Below are positions 15,006-23,469 of a stretch of 64,000 bases of DNA, piece by piece. The stretch lies in assembly GCF_934424005.1 (NCBI RefSeq), contig NZ_CAKRXI010000008.1, positions 15,005-79,004 of the forward strand, given 5' to 3'. The DNA comes from an uncultured Blautia sp. (GTDB taxonomy: Bacteria; Bacillota; Clostridia; Lachnospirales; Lachnospiraceae). The notes under the pieces were generated by a model that searched no databases, had not been told where the DNA came from, and was given only the letters and a program-made list of their open reading frames with translations. Numbering within the stretch: position 1 is the stretch's first letter; every line of letters begins with the position of its first letter. A program made the translations under genes and the position numbers.

Positions 15006-15064
15006 GCTTTCTCCCTTTGCGTTATTCTTCGCTGCTGGTTTTTCGTATGAATGTATGGTAACAG

Positions 15065-15100
15065 AAGAAGGGAATTTCTTCAACGAGAAATTCCCTTCTT
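15065..15100 (-). terminator. Hairpin between the LCP gene and the GT2 gene
   Basis: AAGAAGGGAATTTCT/AGAAATTCCCTTCTT is a perfect 15-bp stem with a 6-nt loop, 14 bases after the LCP stop. The U-tract on the minus strand is weak, so it may act as a partial terminator or a processing site. Confidence 0.6.
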
Positions 15101-15113
15101 TTATCATAGTTAT

Positions 15114-16658
15114 TTATGCTGCGCTTGGATCAGCCGCTGCAGCTGCTTCTGACGCAGCTCCGCCATCATCGCCGCTTCCTTCATCAACGTAACCGCCAGA
15201 TCCGTCATCACCACCACTGGTATCTCCGCCTGTGATATCTCCGCCTGTGGTATCTCCGCCTGTGGTATCTCCACCAGATCCGTCATCGCCGCCGGAATAA
15301 TCGCCTCCGTTATCAGGTTCTACATAACCAGAATCACCACCGCTGGAGCTTCCGCCACTGTTATCAGAATCATCGTTATCATAATCCGTATTTCCACCGC
15401 CGGAGCTTCCGCCACTATTGTCAGAGTTATCATAACTGCCGTCACTGCCACCAGTGCTTCCACTGTCATCGGAGTCATAATTGCCGCTTGTATCCGACCA
15501 TCCGCTTCCGTTATTCTCGAAAATGACTGTGTCATTTGCAGTATTCTCTTCTACTGTAGCCTGTTTGTCATCCAGACTGCTCTCACCGCCAACGATCTCA
15601 AGGATCTTTTCACTGTTTGCAAGTACAGTTGCAGACGGTGTATATGCCTCATCTCCGTAAAGGAATTTATGCAGTTCGATAACATTGCTTTCCAGTGTCG
15701 TCGGTACAATAATGCTTCCCTTAACATTGGAGAATTTGAAAGAGGACGGGAATCCTGTCGTATCGTCCACACTGTAACCGATCAGAGTAGGCAGAAGCTG
15801 CAGGATTTCGTCTTTTGTCATAGAAGTTGTAACCATCGGGAATACATCGTCCATGATCTTGAAGATCTTGCCAAGACCGGCAGATTTTGCCTTGCTGACG
15901 ATCATCTGGATCACACGTCTCTGTCTCTCTGTACGTCCCATATCGAGACTTGCTGTATAACGGATACGACAGTAAGAAGTTGCCTGTACACCATTCAGAT
16001 GATAATGGTACTGAACAGCCTCGATATCATCCGGTCTGTCCGGAAGTTCGATCGGTGTATAATCCTTACCTGTTTCTTCGGATGTCTCTACACAGTAGTT
16101 ATTCATATGAACAATCTCGGCATAAGACATGTCCATATCCAGTCCGCCAAGGTCATCGATGATCGTTGTCAGCGCATTGAAGTTTACGGTTGCATATTCG
16201 CTGATGTTCAGGTCGAGGTTTGTATTCAGCATTGTGATTGCCTGTTCGGCTTCACCATAAGCATACGCTGCGTTCGCCTTGGAATAAGTATCGTTACCAA
16301 GATTGAGAAGGGTATCTCGATATACAGAAACCAGCTTCACATCTTTTGTGTCATTATTTACGCTTGCAATAATAATTGTATCACTGTTCTCACCGCCGAG
16401 TGCAGTATTTTTATCACGGTGGTCAATACCAAACAGAGCATATGTTGTATAACCTGTCAGAGTTGATTCCTGTGAATCAATAGAATCCTGTACTTCCTGG
16501 TTTACTTTGATCTTACTGTCATCCAGAACCGGCTGATTGATCTTGTCCAGTTTTGAATTCAGCTGTCCATATACATACAGACCGCCGATAAACAGCAGAA
16601 GAACAATAATTTCAACAGCAAATAGTATCTTTTTTGTTTTTGACTTAGGTCTTGCCAT
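15114..16658 (-). CDS. LytR-CpsA-Psr (LCP) family ligase
   Basis: 514 aa. A short cytoplasmic N-terminus and one transmembrane helix (about 10-32) precede the extracellular LCP domain (about 70-330), with FGIDHRD, SDTIIIASV, SVYRDTLL, GLDMDM, and the Arg-rich CRIRYTASLDMGRTERQRR. LCP enzymes transfer polyprenyl-pyrophosphate-linked glycans to peptidoglycan, which fits the cluster. The last ~130 residues are Gly/Asp/Ser-rich repeats (SGGD, TTGGD), probably a flexible extracellular tail. GGGGAG precedes the ATG. Confidence 0.92.
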   Translation of the reverse strand: MARPKSKTKKILFAVEIIVLLLFIGGLYVYGQLNSKLDKINQPVLDDSKIKVNQEVQDSIDSQESTLTGYTTYALFGIDHRDKNTALGGENSDTIIIASVNNDTKDVKLVSVYRDTLLNLGNDTYSKANAAYAYGEAEQAITMLNTNLDLNISEYATVNFNALTTIIDDLGGLDMDMSYAEIVHMNNYCVETSEETGKDYTPIELPDRPDDIEAVQYHYHLNGVQATSYCRIRYTASLDMGRTERQRRVIQMIVSKAKSAGLGKIFKIMDDVFPMVTTSMTKDEILQLLPTLIGYSVDDTTGFPSSFKFSNVKGSIIVPTTLESNVIELHKFLYGDEAYTPSATVLANSEKILEIVGGESSLDDKQATVEENTANDTVIFENNGSGWSDTSGNYDSDDSGSTGGSDGSYDNSDNSGGSSGGGNTDYDNDDSDNSGGSSSGGDSGYVEPDNGGDYSGGDDGSGGDTTGGDTTGGDITGGDTSGGDDGSGGYVDEGSGDDGGAASEAAAAADPSAA

Positions 16659-16675
16659 CTTCTCTCCCCTTATCT

Positions 16676-18079
16676 TTAATATGCATTTTTATTAATGAAC
16701 CCTTTGAAAATCGTCAGGAACAATATCTTTATATCAAATCCGATCGACCAGTTCTCTATATAGTAGAGATCACAGTCAATACGTTTACGAATAGAGGTAT
16801 CTCCCCGGTAACCATTTACCTGTGCCCAGCCGGTAAGTCCCGGACGCACCTGATGTTTCACCATATATCTTGGAATTTCTTCACGGAATTTCTCAACAAA
16901 AAACGGTCTCTCCGGTCTCGGCCCCACCAGACTCATATCACCCTTCAGAATATTAAACAGCTGAGGCAGTTCATCAATGCTGGTCCTTCTCATAAATTTA
17001 CCGATTCCGGTTACCCTCGGATCATTCTTAACTGTCCAGGCCTTCTTTTCTTCGGCCTCCGGCTGAATTTCCATAGAACGGAATTTGTACATCCAGAAAG
17101 TCTTATTATGAAGTCCGACACGCTCCTGTCGGTATATAAGTGGTCCCGGTGATGTCAATTTGATGAGTATACACACCAGCAGCATGACTGGTGAAGAAAC
17201 AATGATCGCCATGATCGACCCAACGATATCCATCAATCGCTTGACCATTGCATTAAATGTATTACTCAATGGAACATAACGGATGTTGATCACCGGAAGT
17301 CCCAGTATATCCTCCGTATATGGTTTCGTAGGAATGATTTTATTATAATCCGGTATAAATTTGGTATGAACACCGGATTTTTCACACATTCCGACAATTT
17401 CCTCCAGTCGGTAATATTCACTCAGTCCCAGTGTGATCGCAATCTCATCCAGCCTGTTTGCAGGAAGTATCACAGAAAGATTTGCAATCCGTCCGATAAC
17501 CTTGATTCCATTATAAACAGTTCCTGCCGGAACATTATCATCAAGGATTCCTCTGACAACATAACCCCACTGTGGATTCTGCTGAATTCTGTCAATATAT
17601 TCTTCCGCTGCCCGGCTGTAACCTACCAGTATCATCTGCTTCTGATTCAGTCCGCGCTTTCTCATTTTTCTCAGCATGGAGAAAATAAAGAGCCTTACTC
17701 CCCATTCTGCAAAGATGTTGATCACACAGAAAATGTAAACCGTCAATCGGGAGAAATCAGGCTCTCCCATCATATACAGACTGAATACGATCAGCAGAAG
17801 TCCGAGTACATTTGCCTTGATGATATTTGCCAGAACCAGTCTGCGCCCCTGCATATGCAAAGGCTCATATAAAGTAAATGCCTGATACAGAAGCAGATAT
17901 CCCGGTATGATAAATATCAATGCAAACATGTACTCTTCAAACGCAAGTGCCCGGACTGCTGAATATGCAAACGGACCGATAAAACGGATCATCCAGGCAA
18001 GTACATAGGTCACAGCAATGACAATGGCATCAATTAACATCTGGAGACGACTGAAATTCTTCTGATTGTCCTGAATCAA
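16676..18079 (-). CDS. Polyprenyl-phosphate hexose-1-phosphate transferase (WcaJ-like)
   Basis: 467 aa, long-form PNPT-like initiator. There are four N-terminal transmembrane helices (about 15-125), a CoA-binding-like Rossmann domain (130-250), then a membrane helix and the catalytic domain (RLMDIVGSI, RQERVGLHNKTFWMYKFRSM, GKFMRRTSIDELPQLFN, GDMSLVGPRPERP). It primes glycan synthesis by loading a sugar phosphate onto undecaprenyl phosphate. The start is TTG at 18079 after GAGGTGG. It ends 18 bases before the LCP gene, so initiation and wall attachment are expressed together. Confidence 0.9.
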   Translation of the reverse strand: MIQDNQKNFSRLQMLIDAIVIAVTYVLAWMIRFIGPFAYSAVRALAFEEYMFALIFIIPGYLLLYQAFTLYEPLHMQGRRLVLANIIKANVLGLLLIVFSLYMMGEPDFSRLTVYIFCVINIFAEWGVRLFIFSMLRKMRKRGLNQKQMILVGYSRAAEEYIDRIQQNPQWGYVVRGILDDNVPAGTVYNGIKVIGRIANLSVILPANRLDEIAITLGLSEYYRLEEIVGMCEKSGVHTKFIPDYNKIIPTKPYTEDILGLPVINIRYVPLSNTFNAMVKRLMDIVGSIMAIIVSSPVMLLVCILIKLTSPGPLIYRQERVGLHNKTFWMYKFRSMEIQPEAEEKKAWTVKNDPRVTGIGKFMRRTSIDELPQLFNILKGDMSLVGPRPERPFFVEKFREEIPRYMVKHQVRPGLTGWAQVNGYRGDTSIRKRIDCDLYYIENWSIGFDIKILFLTIFKGFINKNAY

Positions 18080-18144
18080 TCTCTGCCACCTCTATCCATT
18101 TCATTGTGTTTTAAGCATCTCTGTCCGTACATTCTGAATCCATA

Positions 18145-18171
18145 TGTCTGGACAGACACGTTTATATTATA
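18145..18171 (-). promoter_or_regulatory. Possible promoter and operator of the WcaJ-like gene
   Basis: TATAAT on the minus strand (18166-18171) with only weak -35 candidates. Just downstream is the inverted repeat TGTCTG-GA-CAGACA (18145-18158), a plausible repressor site. Confidence 0.35.
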
Positions 18172-18246
18172 ATAGTTGTCCTTCAAAATCAATAAAATCT
18201 TGACTTTTATTATATTAAATTTCCATAAACCGCTGTAAAAATGACT

Positions 18247-19200
18247 TTATGCCCGAAGTCTGCGGAACATATTTTCCCACAGTTCAAGCTGTATCTTACA
18301 GTAATTTGGAAGATGTCTGACTGAAAACGGAACTTTCCTGTGATTCATGCTGATAGAAAATCCGTTTTTGATACCGGCCAGGTATTCTTTTCCCATTCCT
18401 TTTACTGCAAAGAACAGAAACTTGATCAGAAAACCAGCTACCAGAAATGGCAGATTCAGGATGATCTGAAGGAGTGGCATATTTTTATAGATCAGATAAA
18501 TATTATTTCTGGAAGAATATCTGGTCTTGAAATGATTATATCTGGATCCACTCGTACCACTTCCCACATGGTATACGACTGCATCCGGTGCATACCAGTT
18601 TTCATATCCATAAATTCTGGCACGGTATCCGATATCCGTATCCTCCAGATATGCGAAATGCTCCTCATCAAAATATCCGATCTTTTCCATGATCTTTTTA
18701 CGATAAATAGCTGCACCTCCGCAGGCTGAAAAGATTTTTTCTTCTTTCTGATACAGATCAATATCTTTTCCTTTTCCACGCGCAAAAGACCAGCCCAGCG
18801 CACAGTAATAATTTCCCGCATCATCCAGCTTATCTCTGTCATGATACTGTACCATTCGTGCTGCACATGAGAAAGCGTTTTTATGTCTTCTTATCGCCAG
18901 CAGCATCTGCTCTACAAAATCTTCCTTTACTTCCGTATCGTTATTCAGAAGCAGTACATATGGTGCTTTTGCTGCCTTTATTCCCTCATTGACAGCCCGG
19001 CAGAATCCAAAGTTATCCGGCAGCTCAATAATATGCACCCATGGATAATTTGCACTTACAAACGAACAGCTTCCGTCTGCAGATCCGTTATCCACTAGGA
19101 TCACTTCAAAATTTTTCAGTGTCTGTCCTTCCAGACTTCCCAAAGCGCTGTCCAGAAATGCGATTCCATTAAAATTCGGTATGATCACCGATACTTCCAT
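18247..19200 (-). CDS. GT2 glycosyltransferase (rhamnosyltransferase-like)
   Basis: 317 aa from the ATG at 19200 behind AGGAG. An upstream extension overlaps the previous gene and has no ribosome binding site. A single GT-A domain is present with VSVIIPNFNG, LVDNGSADGS, LNNDTEV, FSACGGAAIYRK and EEHFAYLEDTDIGYRARI, followed by a C-terminal amphipathic/hydrophobic segment (LPFLVAGFLIKFLFF). It resembles the WbbL/RfbF-like GT2 group that adds rhamnose. It is separated by 8 bp from the tandem-domain GT2 upstream. Confidence 0.8.
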   Translation of the reverse strand: MEVSVIIPNFNGIAFLDSALGSLEGQTLKNFEVILVDNGSADGSCSFVSANYPWVHIIELPDNFGFCRAVNEGIKAAKAPYVLLLNNDTEVKEDFVEQMLLAIRRHKNAFSCAARMVQYHDRDKLDDAGNYYCALGWSFARGKGKDIDLYQKEEKIFSACGGAAIYRKKIMEKIGYFDEEHFAYLEDTDIGYRARIYGYENWYAPDAVVYHVGSGTSGSRYNHFKTRYSSRNNIYLIYKNMPLLQIILNLPFLVAGFLIKFLFFAVKGMGKEYLAGIKNGFSISMNHRKVPFSVRHLPNYCKIQLELWENMFRRLRA

Positions 19201-19208
19201 ATTATCTC

Positions 19209-21080
19209 CTATCTGTTTTCTTTCTCTTTTAATTCCATTCCTTTCAACGGGCGAAGAGAATAATTCCATTTTGAAAGAGAAAGGTTCTTATTATAGTACG
19301 GATCTCCTTTTTTCAGAATATCGATCCAGTGACACCGGATATACTCGATTTCCTCCTGAAAACGCCGTACCTTCTCCTGGCTGTCTTCTGCACCTCGTGT
19401 TTTTGATTCCATATGGTACAGCTGTACATATGGATCATAAACGATCAGTCTGCCAGTCTCTCTGACCTTCAGACAAAGATCCACATCATTGAATGCAACG
19501 GACAGTTCCTCGGTAAATCCACCAACTTCCTCAAAAGCTGCTTTTTTCATCATCATGCATGCTGCAGTCACTGCACTCATGTCCTGAAGGATTGAGGCCT
19601 TATGCAGATAGCCGGTACGATTTGCCGGCATATTCACGAACATATGTCCGGCAATTCCGCCAATTCCGATCACACAGCCTGCATGTTGGATCGTATCATC
19701 CGGATAAAGCAGCTTTACACCTACTGCTCCGACCTCCCTGCGCTGACACATACCAAGCATTTCTGTCAGCCAGCCTTCTGTAATAATGGTCACATCATTA
19801 TTCAGGAACAGAAGATACTCCCCATTTGCATGCCGTACTCCATAATTGTTGATCGCAGAATAATTAAATTCTCTTTCCCAGCGAATGACTCGAATCTTCG
19901 GGTCTTTCTTCAGTTCTTCGTAATATGCAAAAATCTCCTCAGAAGTACTGTTATTCTCTACAATGATAATCTCATAATTCTGATATTTTGTTTTTTCTTT
20001 TATGGATGCAATACACGCATGAAGTGCTTCTTTCTCATCTTTGTTTGGAATGATGATCGAAACAAGCGGTTCTCCATGGACTGGATACTGTACCCGGAAA
20101 AATCCGAGATCCGGTGTATGTGTTACTGTTCCCTCTGTACCGGTGCGTTTCAGATGTGCTTCAATCGCATGCCTGCCTGCTTCAAATGCATACATCTTGC
20201 TTGCAGGATTATCTGCAGTAGATGCTTTATGCGTCCGCCAGTGATAAAGGATTTCCGGAACATGTCCGATCTTGCCGGCCTCCTCTACACAGCGAAAGAT
20301 AAAATCATGATCCTGCGCACCATCAAATTCCTGCCTGAATCCGCCAGCTTTACGTATAACAGACTGTCTGACAACAAAAAAATGACAGATATAGTTATTG
20401 GAACGCAGAAGATCCAGATTAAAATCCGGCTTCAGGTGCGGCTGAAAATGCTCGCTCAGATCTGTAGTCACCTTATCTTCATCTGTATAAACAGCGTCCA
20501 GTTCCGGATCTTTTTCCAGAGCAAGAGCGATCTCATAAAGTGCATTTGGTGCAAGCAGATCATCATGATCCAGTATTCCGGCAAACTCACCTTCCGTCAT
20601 TGCAAGTGCTGCATTTGTGTTTCCTGCAATTCCAAGATTCTCTTTTAATTCCTGTACACGTATGCGGCTGTCCCTCTGTGTATACTCAGCAAGTACCTGT
20701 TTCATCTGTTCATCATCCGGGCTGCCGTTTGCAATACACAGCTCCCAGTTGCTGTAAGTCTGTGCCAGAAGTGAATCGATCATCTGACGCAGGAATGTTT
20801 CCGGTGTCCGGTATGCCGGAACCGCCACACTGATCAGTGGAGTACTTGAAAATCTGTGATGACGCTGTTTCTCAAGCTCTGCTTCATCCGGTATATAAGC
20901 CTCATACCAGGGGCCATATGGTACTTCTTCCGGTTCAAAACGTTCATGAAGGCGTATCCAGAATTCTTTCGGTCCGTAATGCTTAAAATAACGCAGCCCT
21001 TTTTTGATCGTATAAGGGTTTAATTTTTTCAGCATTCTTCCCCATTCGATATGCCCTGCCACATCTTTATTTTTACTCAT
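19209..21080 (-). CDS. Tandem-domain GT2 glycosyltransferase (short paralogue)
   Basis: 623 aa with two GT-A domains. The first (about 80-330) shows ISVAVPAYRTP, GILDHDD, YTDEDK and FDGAQDHDFIFR. The second (about 345-600) shows VSIIIPNKDE, LFLNNDV, DTIQHAGCVIG and AVTAACMMMKK. The layout is that of RfbC-like rhamnan enzymes. It is a paralogue of the 817- and 808-aa proteins of the same cluster and shares their GDPYYN ending, but it lacks their ~200-residue N-terminal part. Two active sites suggest it forms two different linkages or a repeating disaccharide. The gene is transcribed away from the carboxypeptidase-like gene. Confidence 0.85.
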   Translation of the reverse strand: MSKNKDVAGHIEWGRMLKKLNPYTIKKGLRYFKHYGPKEFWIRLHERFEPEEVPYGPWYEAYIPDEAELEKQRHHRFSSTPLISVAVPAYRTPETFLRQMIDSLLAQTYSNWELCIANGSPDDEQMKQVLAEYTQRDSRIRVQELKENLGIAGNTNAALAMTEGEFAGILDHDDLLAPNALYEIALALEKDPELDAVYTDEDKVTTDLSEHFQPHLKPDFNLDLLRSNNYICHFFVVRQSVIRKAGGFRQEFDGAQDHDFIFRCVEEAGKIGHVPEILYHWRTHKASTADNPASKMYAFEAGRHAIEAHLKRTGTEGTVTHTPDLGFFRVQYPVHGEPLVSIIIPNKDEKEALHACIASIKEKTKYQNYEIIIVENNSTSEEIFAYYEELKKDPKIRVIRWEREFNYSAINNYGVRHANGEYLLFLNNDVTIITEGWLTEMLGMCQRREVGAVGVKLLYPDDTIQHAGCVIGIGGIAGHMFVNMPANRTGYLHKASILQDMSAVTAACMMMKKAAFEEVGGFTEELSVAFNDVDLCLKVRETGRLIVYDPYVQLYHMESKTRGAEDSQEKVRRFQEEIEYIRCHWIDILKKGDPYYNKNLSLSKWNYSLRPLKGMELKEKENR

Positions 21081-21182
21081 ATTATATTGATACCCTCAGG
21101 TTATTTTTCTTTGTTTTTATATATAATCGGATATCATTTTATCATCCTGCCCCTGTTTTTGCAAGGGCGTATGTCATTCTGC

Positions 21183-21211
21183 TTGAATTAAGCGCTAAAA
21201 TGGGATATGAT
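21183..21211 (+). promoter_or_regulatory. Promoter of the inactive carboxypeptidase-like gene
   Basis: TTGAAT, 17-nt spacer, TATGAT, about 50 nt before the ATG at 21261. TATAAT closer to the start would leave almost no leader. Confidence 0.45.
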
Positions 21212-21260
21212 AGATTCTATCGAAACTTTAAGATAAGAAATATAATGGGAGTACAGATTT

Positions 21261-22514
21261 ATGAAATCAAAAAGATTATATAGTGGTCTGATGGCTCTTG
21301 GGCTTGCATGTACACTGATATTCCAGACACCTGTCCTGGCAGCCGAAGAGGCGGCTGAAACACAGACCTCTTCCATTTCGACCAACAGCATCTCCGGCTG
21401 GCCACAGGGTCCGGATATCACATCCACAGCTGCAGTGATCATGGAAGACAGTACACAGACTACCGTTTATGCCAAAAACATGGACCAGGTTCTTTACCCA
21501 GGTGCTACCGTAAAAGTTATGACCACGCTTCTGGCTCTGGAAAATGCACAGCTGAGCGATCAGATTACTATGACTGCGACCGGTGTTTCCGGCGTCACAG
21601 ACGGCGGTGCAAGTATTTCCGCTCAGCTGGATGAAATCTTTACTGTAGAACAATGTCTGTATGCGATCATGCTTGCATCTGCCAATGATGTTGCTCTTCA
21701 GATTGCAGAACAGATCGGGGGTTCCGTTGACGGATTTGTTCAGATGATGAACAACCGTGCTGCCGAACTTGGATGTACCAATACCGTATTCACTAATCCT
21801 ACTGGACTTCCTGACGAAAATCAGCATACAACCGCTCATGATATGGCATTGATCACAAAAGCGGCTATCGACAACGAGTCTTTTCGAACCATTGCAGAAA
21901 CCACTTCCTATACGATTCCGGCCACCAATGTATCTGGCGGTGAACGTGTACTGACCAACAACTTCTCTATGCTGAACAATACAAATGCTTCTTATTATCA
22001 GTATTGTCTCGGTGGACGTGAGGGATACACAGAAGCTTCCGGAAGTACTTTGGTCTGCGGAGCAGAAAAAAACGGAGTTTCTCTGATCGCCGTTGTTCTC
22101 CAGGGTGCATCCGGTACAACTGCTGCCGAAGCAGTCAGTCTTCTCAACTATGGATTTGACAACTTCCAGCTCCTTTCTCTTGGAGATAATGATTTTGATA
22201 TGGCATCCGGTGGAAACGTATTTGTACCAAACGGTACTACTGCTGATGCACTTACAACACAGGATGGCGAAGTTCAGGATGGACAGTACAACCGTCAGTT
22301 TCTCTTTAATGGAACTCCGGTCGGCACTGCGGTTATGTCTGTAACTTCACCGGAAGAAGATACTGCTGTTATTGAAGCCAGCACACAGAATCTGACAAAT
22401 GCCCAGAATTATACAGCCAGTCATACTTCTGTTCCATACTTTGTGATCGGCGGTATCGGACTTCTTCTGCTTCTCCTGATCCTTTTCCGCATCGTGAAGG
22501 TTGCGAAATCCTGA
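21261..22514 (+). CDS. D,D-carboxypeptidase-like pseudoenzyme (PBP5 fold, catalytic residues lost)
   Basis: 417 aa with a signal peptide (1-28), a DacA/PBP5-type domain and a C-terminal membrane anchor (about 391-412). The three penicillin-binding motifs read PGATVK where PASTTK is expected (nucleophile Ser replaced by Ala82), SAN (140-142, kept), and GGREG where GGKTG is expected (Lys and Thr replaced). Without the serine it cannot form an acyl-enzyme. The frame is intact and has a signal peptide and an anchor, so it is not a simple pseudogene. It is the only plus-strand gene in the glycan cluster. The paralogue at 34123-35448 keeps every motif. A structural or peptide-binding role is inferred. 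Confidence 0.85.
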   Translation: MKSKRLYSGLMALGLACTLIFQTPVLAAEEAAETQTSSISTNSISGWPQGPDITSTAAVIMEDSTQTTVYAKNMDQVLYPGATVKVMTTLLALENAQLSDQITMTATGVSGVTDGGASISAQLDEIFTVEQCLYAIMLASANDVALQIAEQIGGSVDGFVQMMNNRAAELGCTNTVFTNPTGLPDENQHTTAHDMALITKAAIDNESFRTIAETTSYTIPATNVSGGERVLTNNFSMLNNTNASYYQYCLGGREGYTEASGSTLVCGAEKNGVSLIAVVLQGASGTTAAEAVSLLNYGFDNFQLLSLGDNDFDMASGGNVFVPNGTTADALTTQDGEVQDGQYNRQFLFNGTPVGTAVMSVTSPEEDTAVIEASTQNLTNAQNYTASHTSVPYFVIGGIGLLLLLLILFRIVKVAKS

Positions 22515-22540
22515 TTTCTGTCAAACTTGTGAACACGCAA

Positions 22541-22582
22541 GAACCGGCCACTGTCTTTTCAGACAGCAGCCGGTTCTTTTTA
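22541..22582. terminator. Bidirectional terminator between convergent genes
   Basis: GAACCGGCcaCTGTC pairs with GACAGcaGCCGGTTC, followed by TTTTTAT. It serves the carboxypeptidase-like gene (+) and the end of the rfb operon (-). Confidence 0.85.
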
Positions 22583-22609
22583 TCTCTTATTCTCTGCTTC
22601 CCAATTATT

Positions 22610-23458
22610 TTACTGAATTTCTTTCAGATAACGGCCAAGTGCATCTTTCCAGTCTGGCAGTCTTGTAAAACCATGTTCTTCTAGTTTCTTCTTTTCAAGA
22701 CGGCTGTTTGTCGGACGTTTTGCCTTTGCCGGATATTCTGCCGAACTTACCGGAAGTACTTTTACATCCATACCGGCCTGACGGAAAATTTCTTTTGCAA
22801 AATCGCACCAGGAAATGTATCCGCCTTCGTTTGTTGCATGATATTTACCATATTCTTCTTTTTCGAGCATATCCACCAGAAGTCTTGCAAGATCATAAGT
22901 ATACGTAGGTGTTCCGATCTGGTCATCGACAACTGTCAGAGTATCATGCGTCTTACCAAGATTCAGCATAGTTTTGATAAAGTTCTTGCCATTAAGTCCA
23001 AATACCCATGCAATACGTACAATATAATATTTTGGAGCATATTTTTCTACAGCAACTTCTCCATCGTATTTTGCCTGGCCATAAACATTCAATGGTTTTA
23101 CAACCGGGTCATCCGGCTCCCACGGACGTGTTCCCTGTCCGTCAAATACGTAATCTGTACTGATATACACCATTGGAATATCAAGTTTTCCACACATTCT
23201 GGCAATATTTTCCGTACCTTCTGCATTAACTTTGTGGCAGACTTCCTGGTTATCCTCAGCTGCATCTACTGCTGTCCATGCAGCACAGTGAACAACTTTG
23301 TCCGGATGTACTTCTCCGATCACACGCTCAACAGCAGCTCTGTCTGTGATATCCATTTCATCCACATCCACTCCAACGCCTTCATAACCTCTTTTGGCCA
23401 GCTCATTCATAACATCATAACCCAGCTGTCCTTTTACACCTGTTACTAATACTTTCAT
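22610..23458 (-). CDS. rfbD: dTDP-4-dehydrorhamnose reductase
   Basis: 282 aa, short-chain dehydrogenase fold, final step of dTDP-L-rhamnose synthesis. VTGVKGQLGYDV binds NADPH. DEMDITD, VVHCAAWTAVDAAE, YISTDYVFDGQG and the catalytic YGQAKYDGE (Tyr-x3-Lys) are all present, as are the RPTNSRL and PDWKDAL ends. Length is typical. It is the last gene of the operon that starts at rfbA, 11 bp after the 817-aa GT2 gene, and ends at the shared terminator. Confidence 0.95.
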   Translation of the reverse strand: MKVLVTGVKGQLGYDVMNELAKRGYEGVGVDVDEMDITDRAAVERVIGEVHPDKVVHCAAWTAVDAAEDNQEVCHKVNAEGTENIARMCGKLDIPMVYISTDYVFDGQGTRPWEPDDPVVKPLNVYGQAKYDGEVAVEKYAPKYYIVRIAWVFGLNGKNFIKTMLNLGKTHDTLTVVDDQIGTPTYTYDLARLLVDMLEKEEYGKYHATNEGGYISWCDFAKEIFRQAGMDVKVLPVSSAEYPAKAKRPTNSRLEKKKLEEHGFTRLPDWKDALGRYLKEIQ

Positions 23459-23469
23459 GCAAAATCCTC

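Noticed and set aside
15114..15560. LPXTG anchor or repeat toxin in the Gly/Asp-rich tail of the LCP protein
   Set aside because: No sorting motif or terminal hydrophobic segment; simple low-complexity tail.
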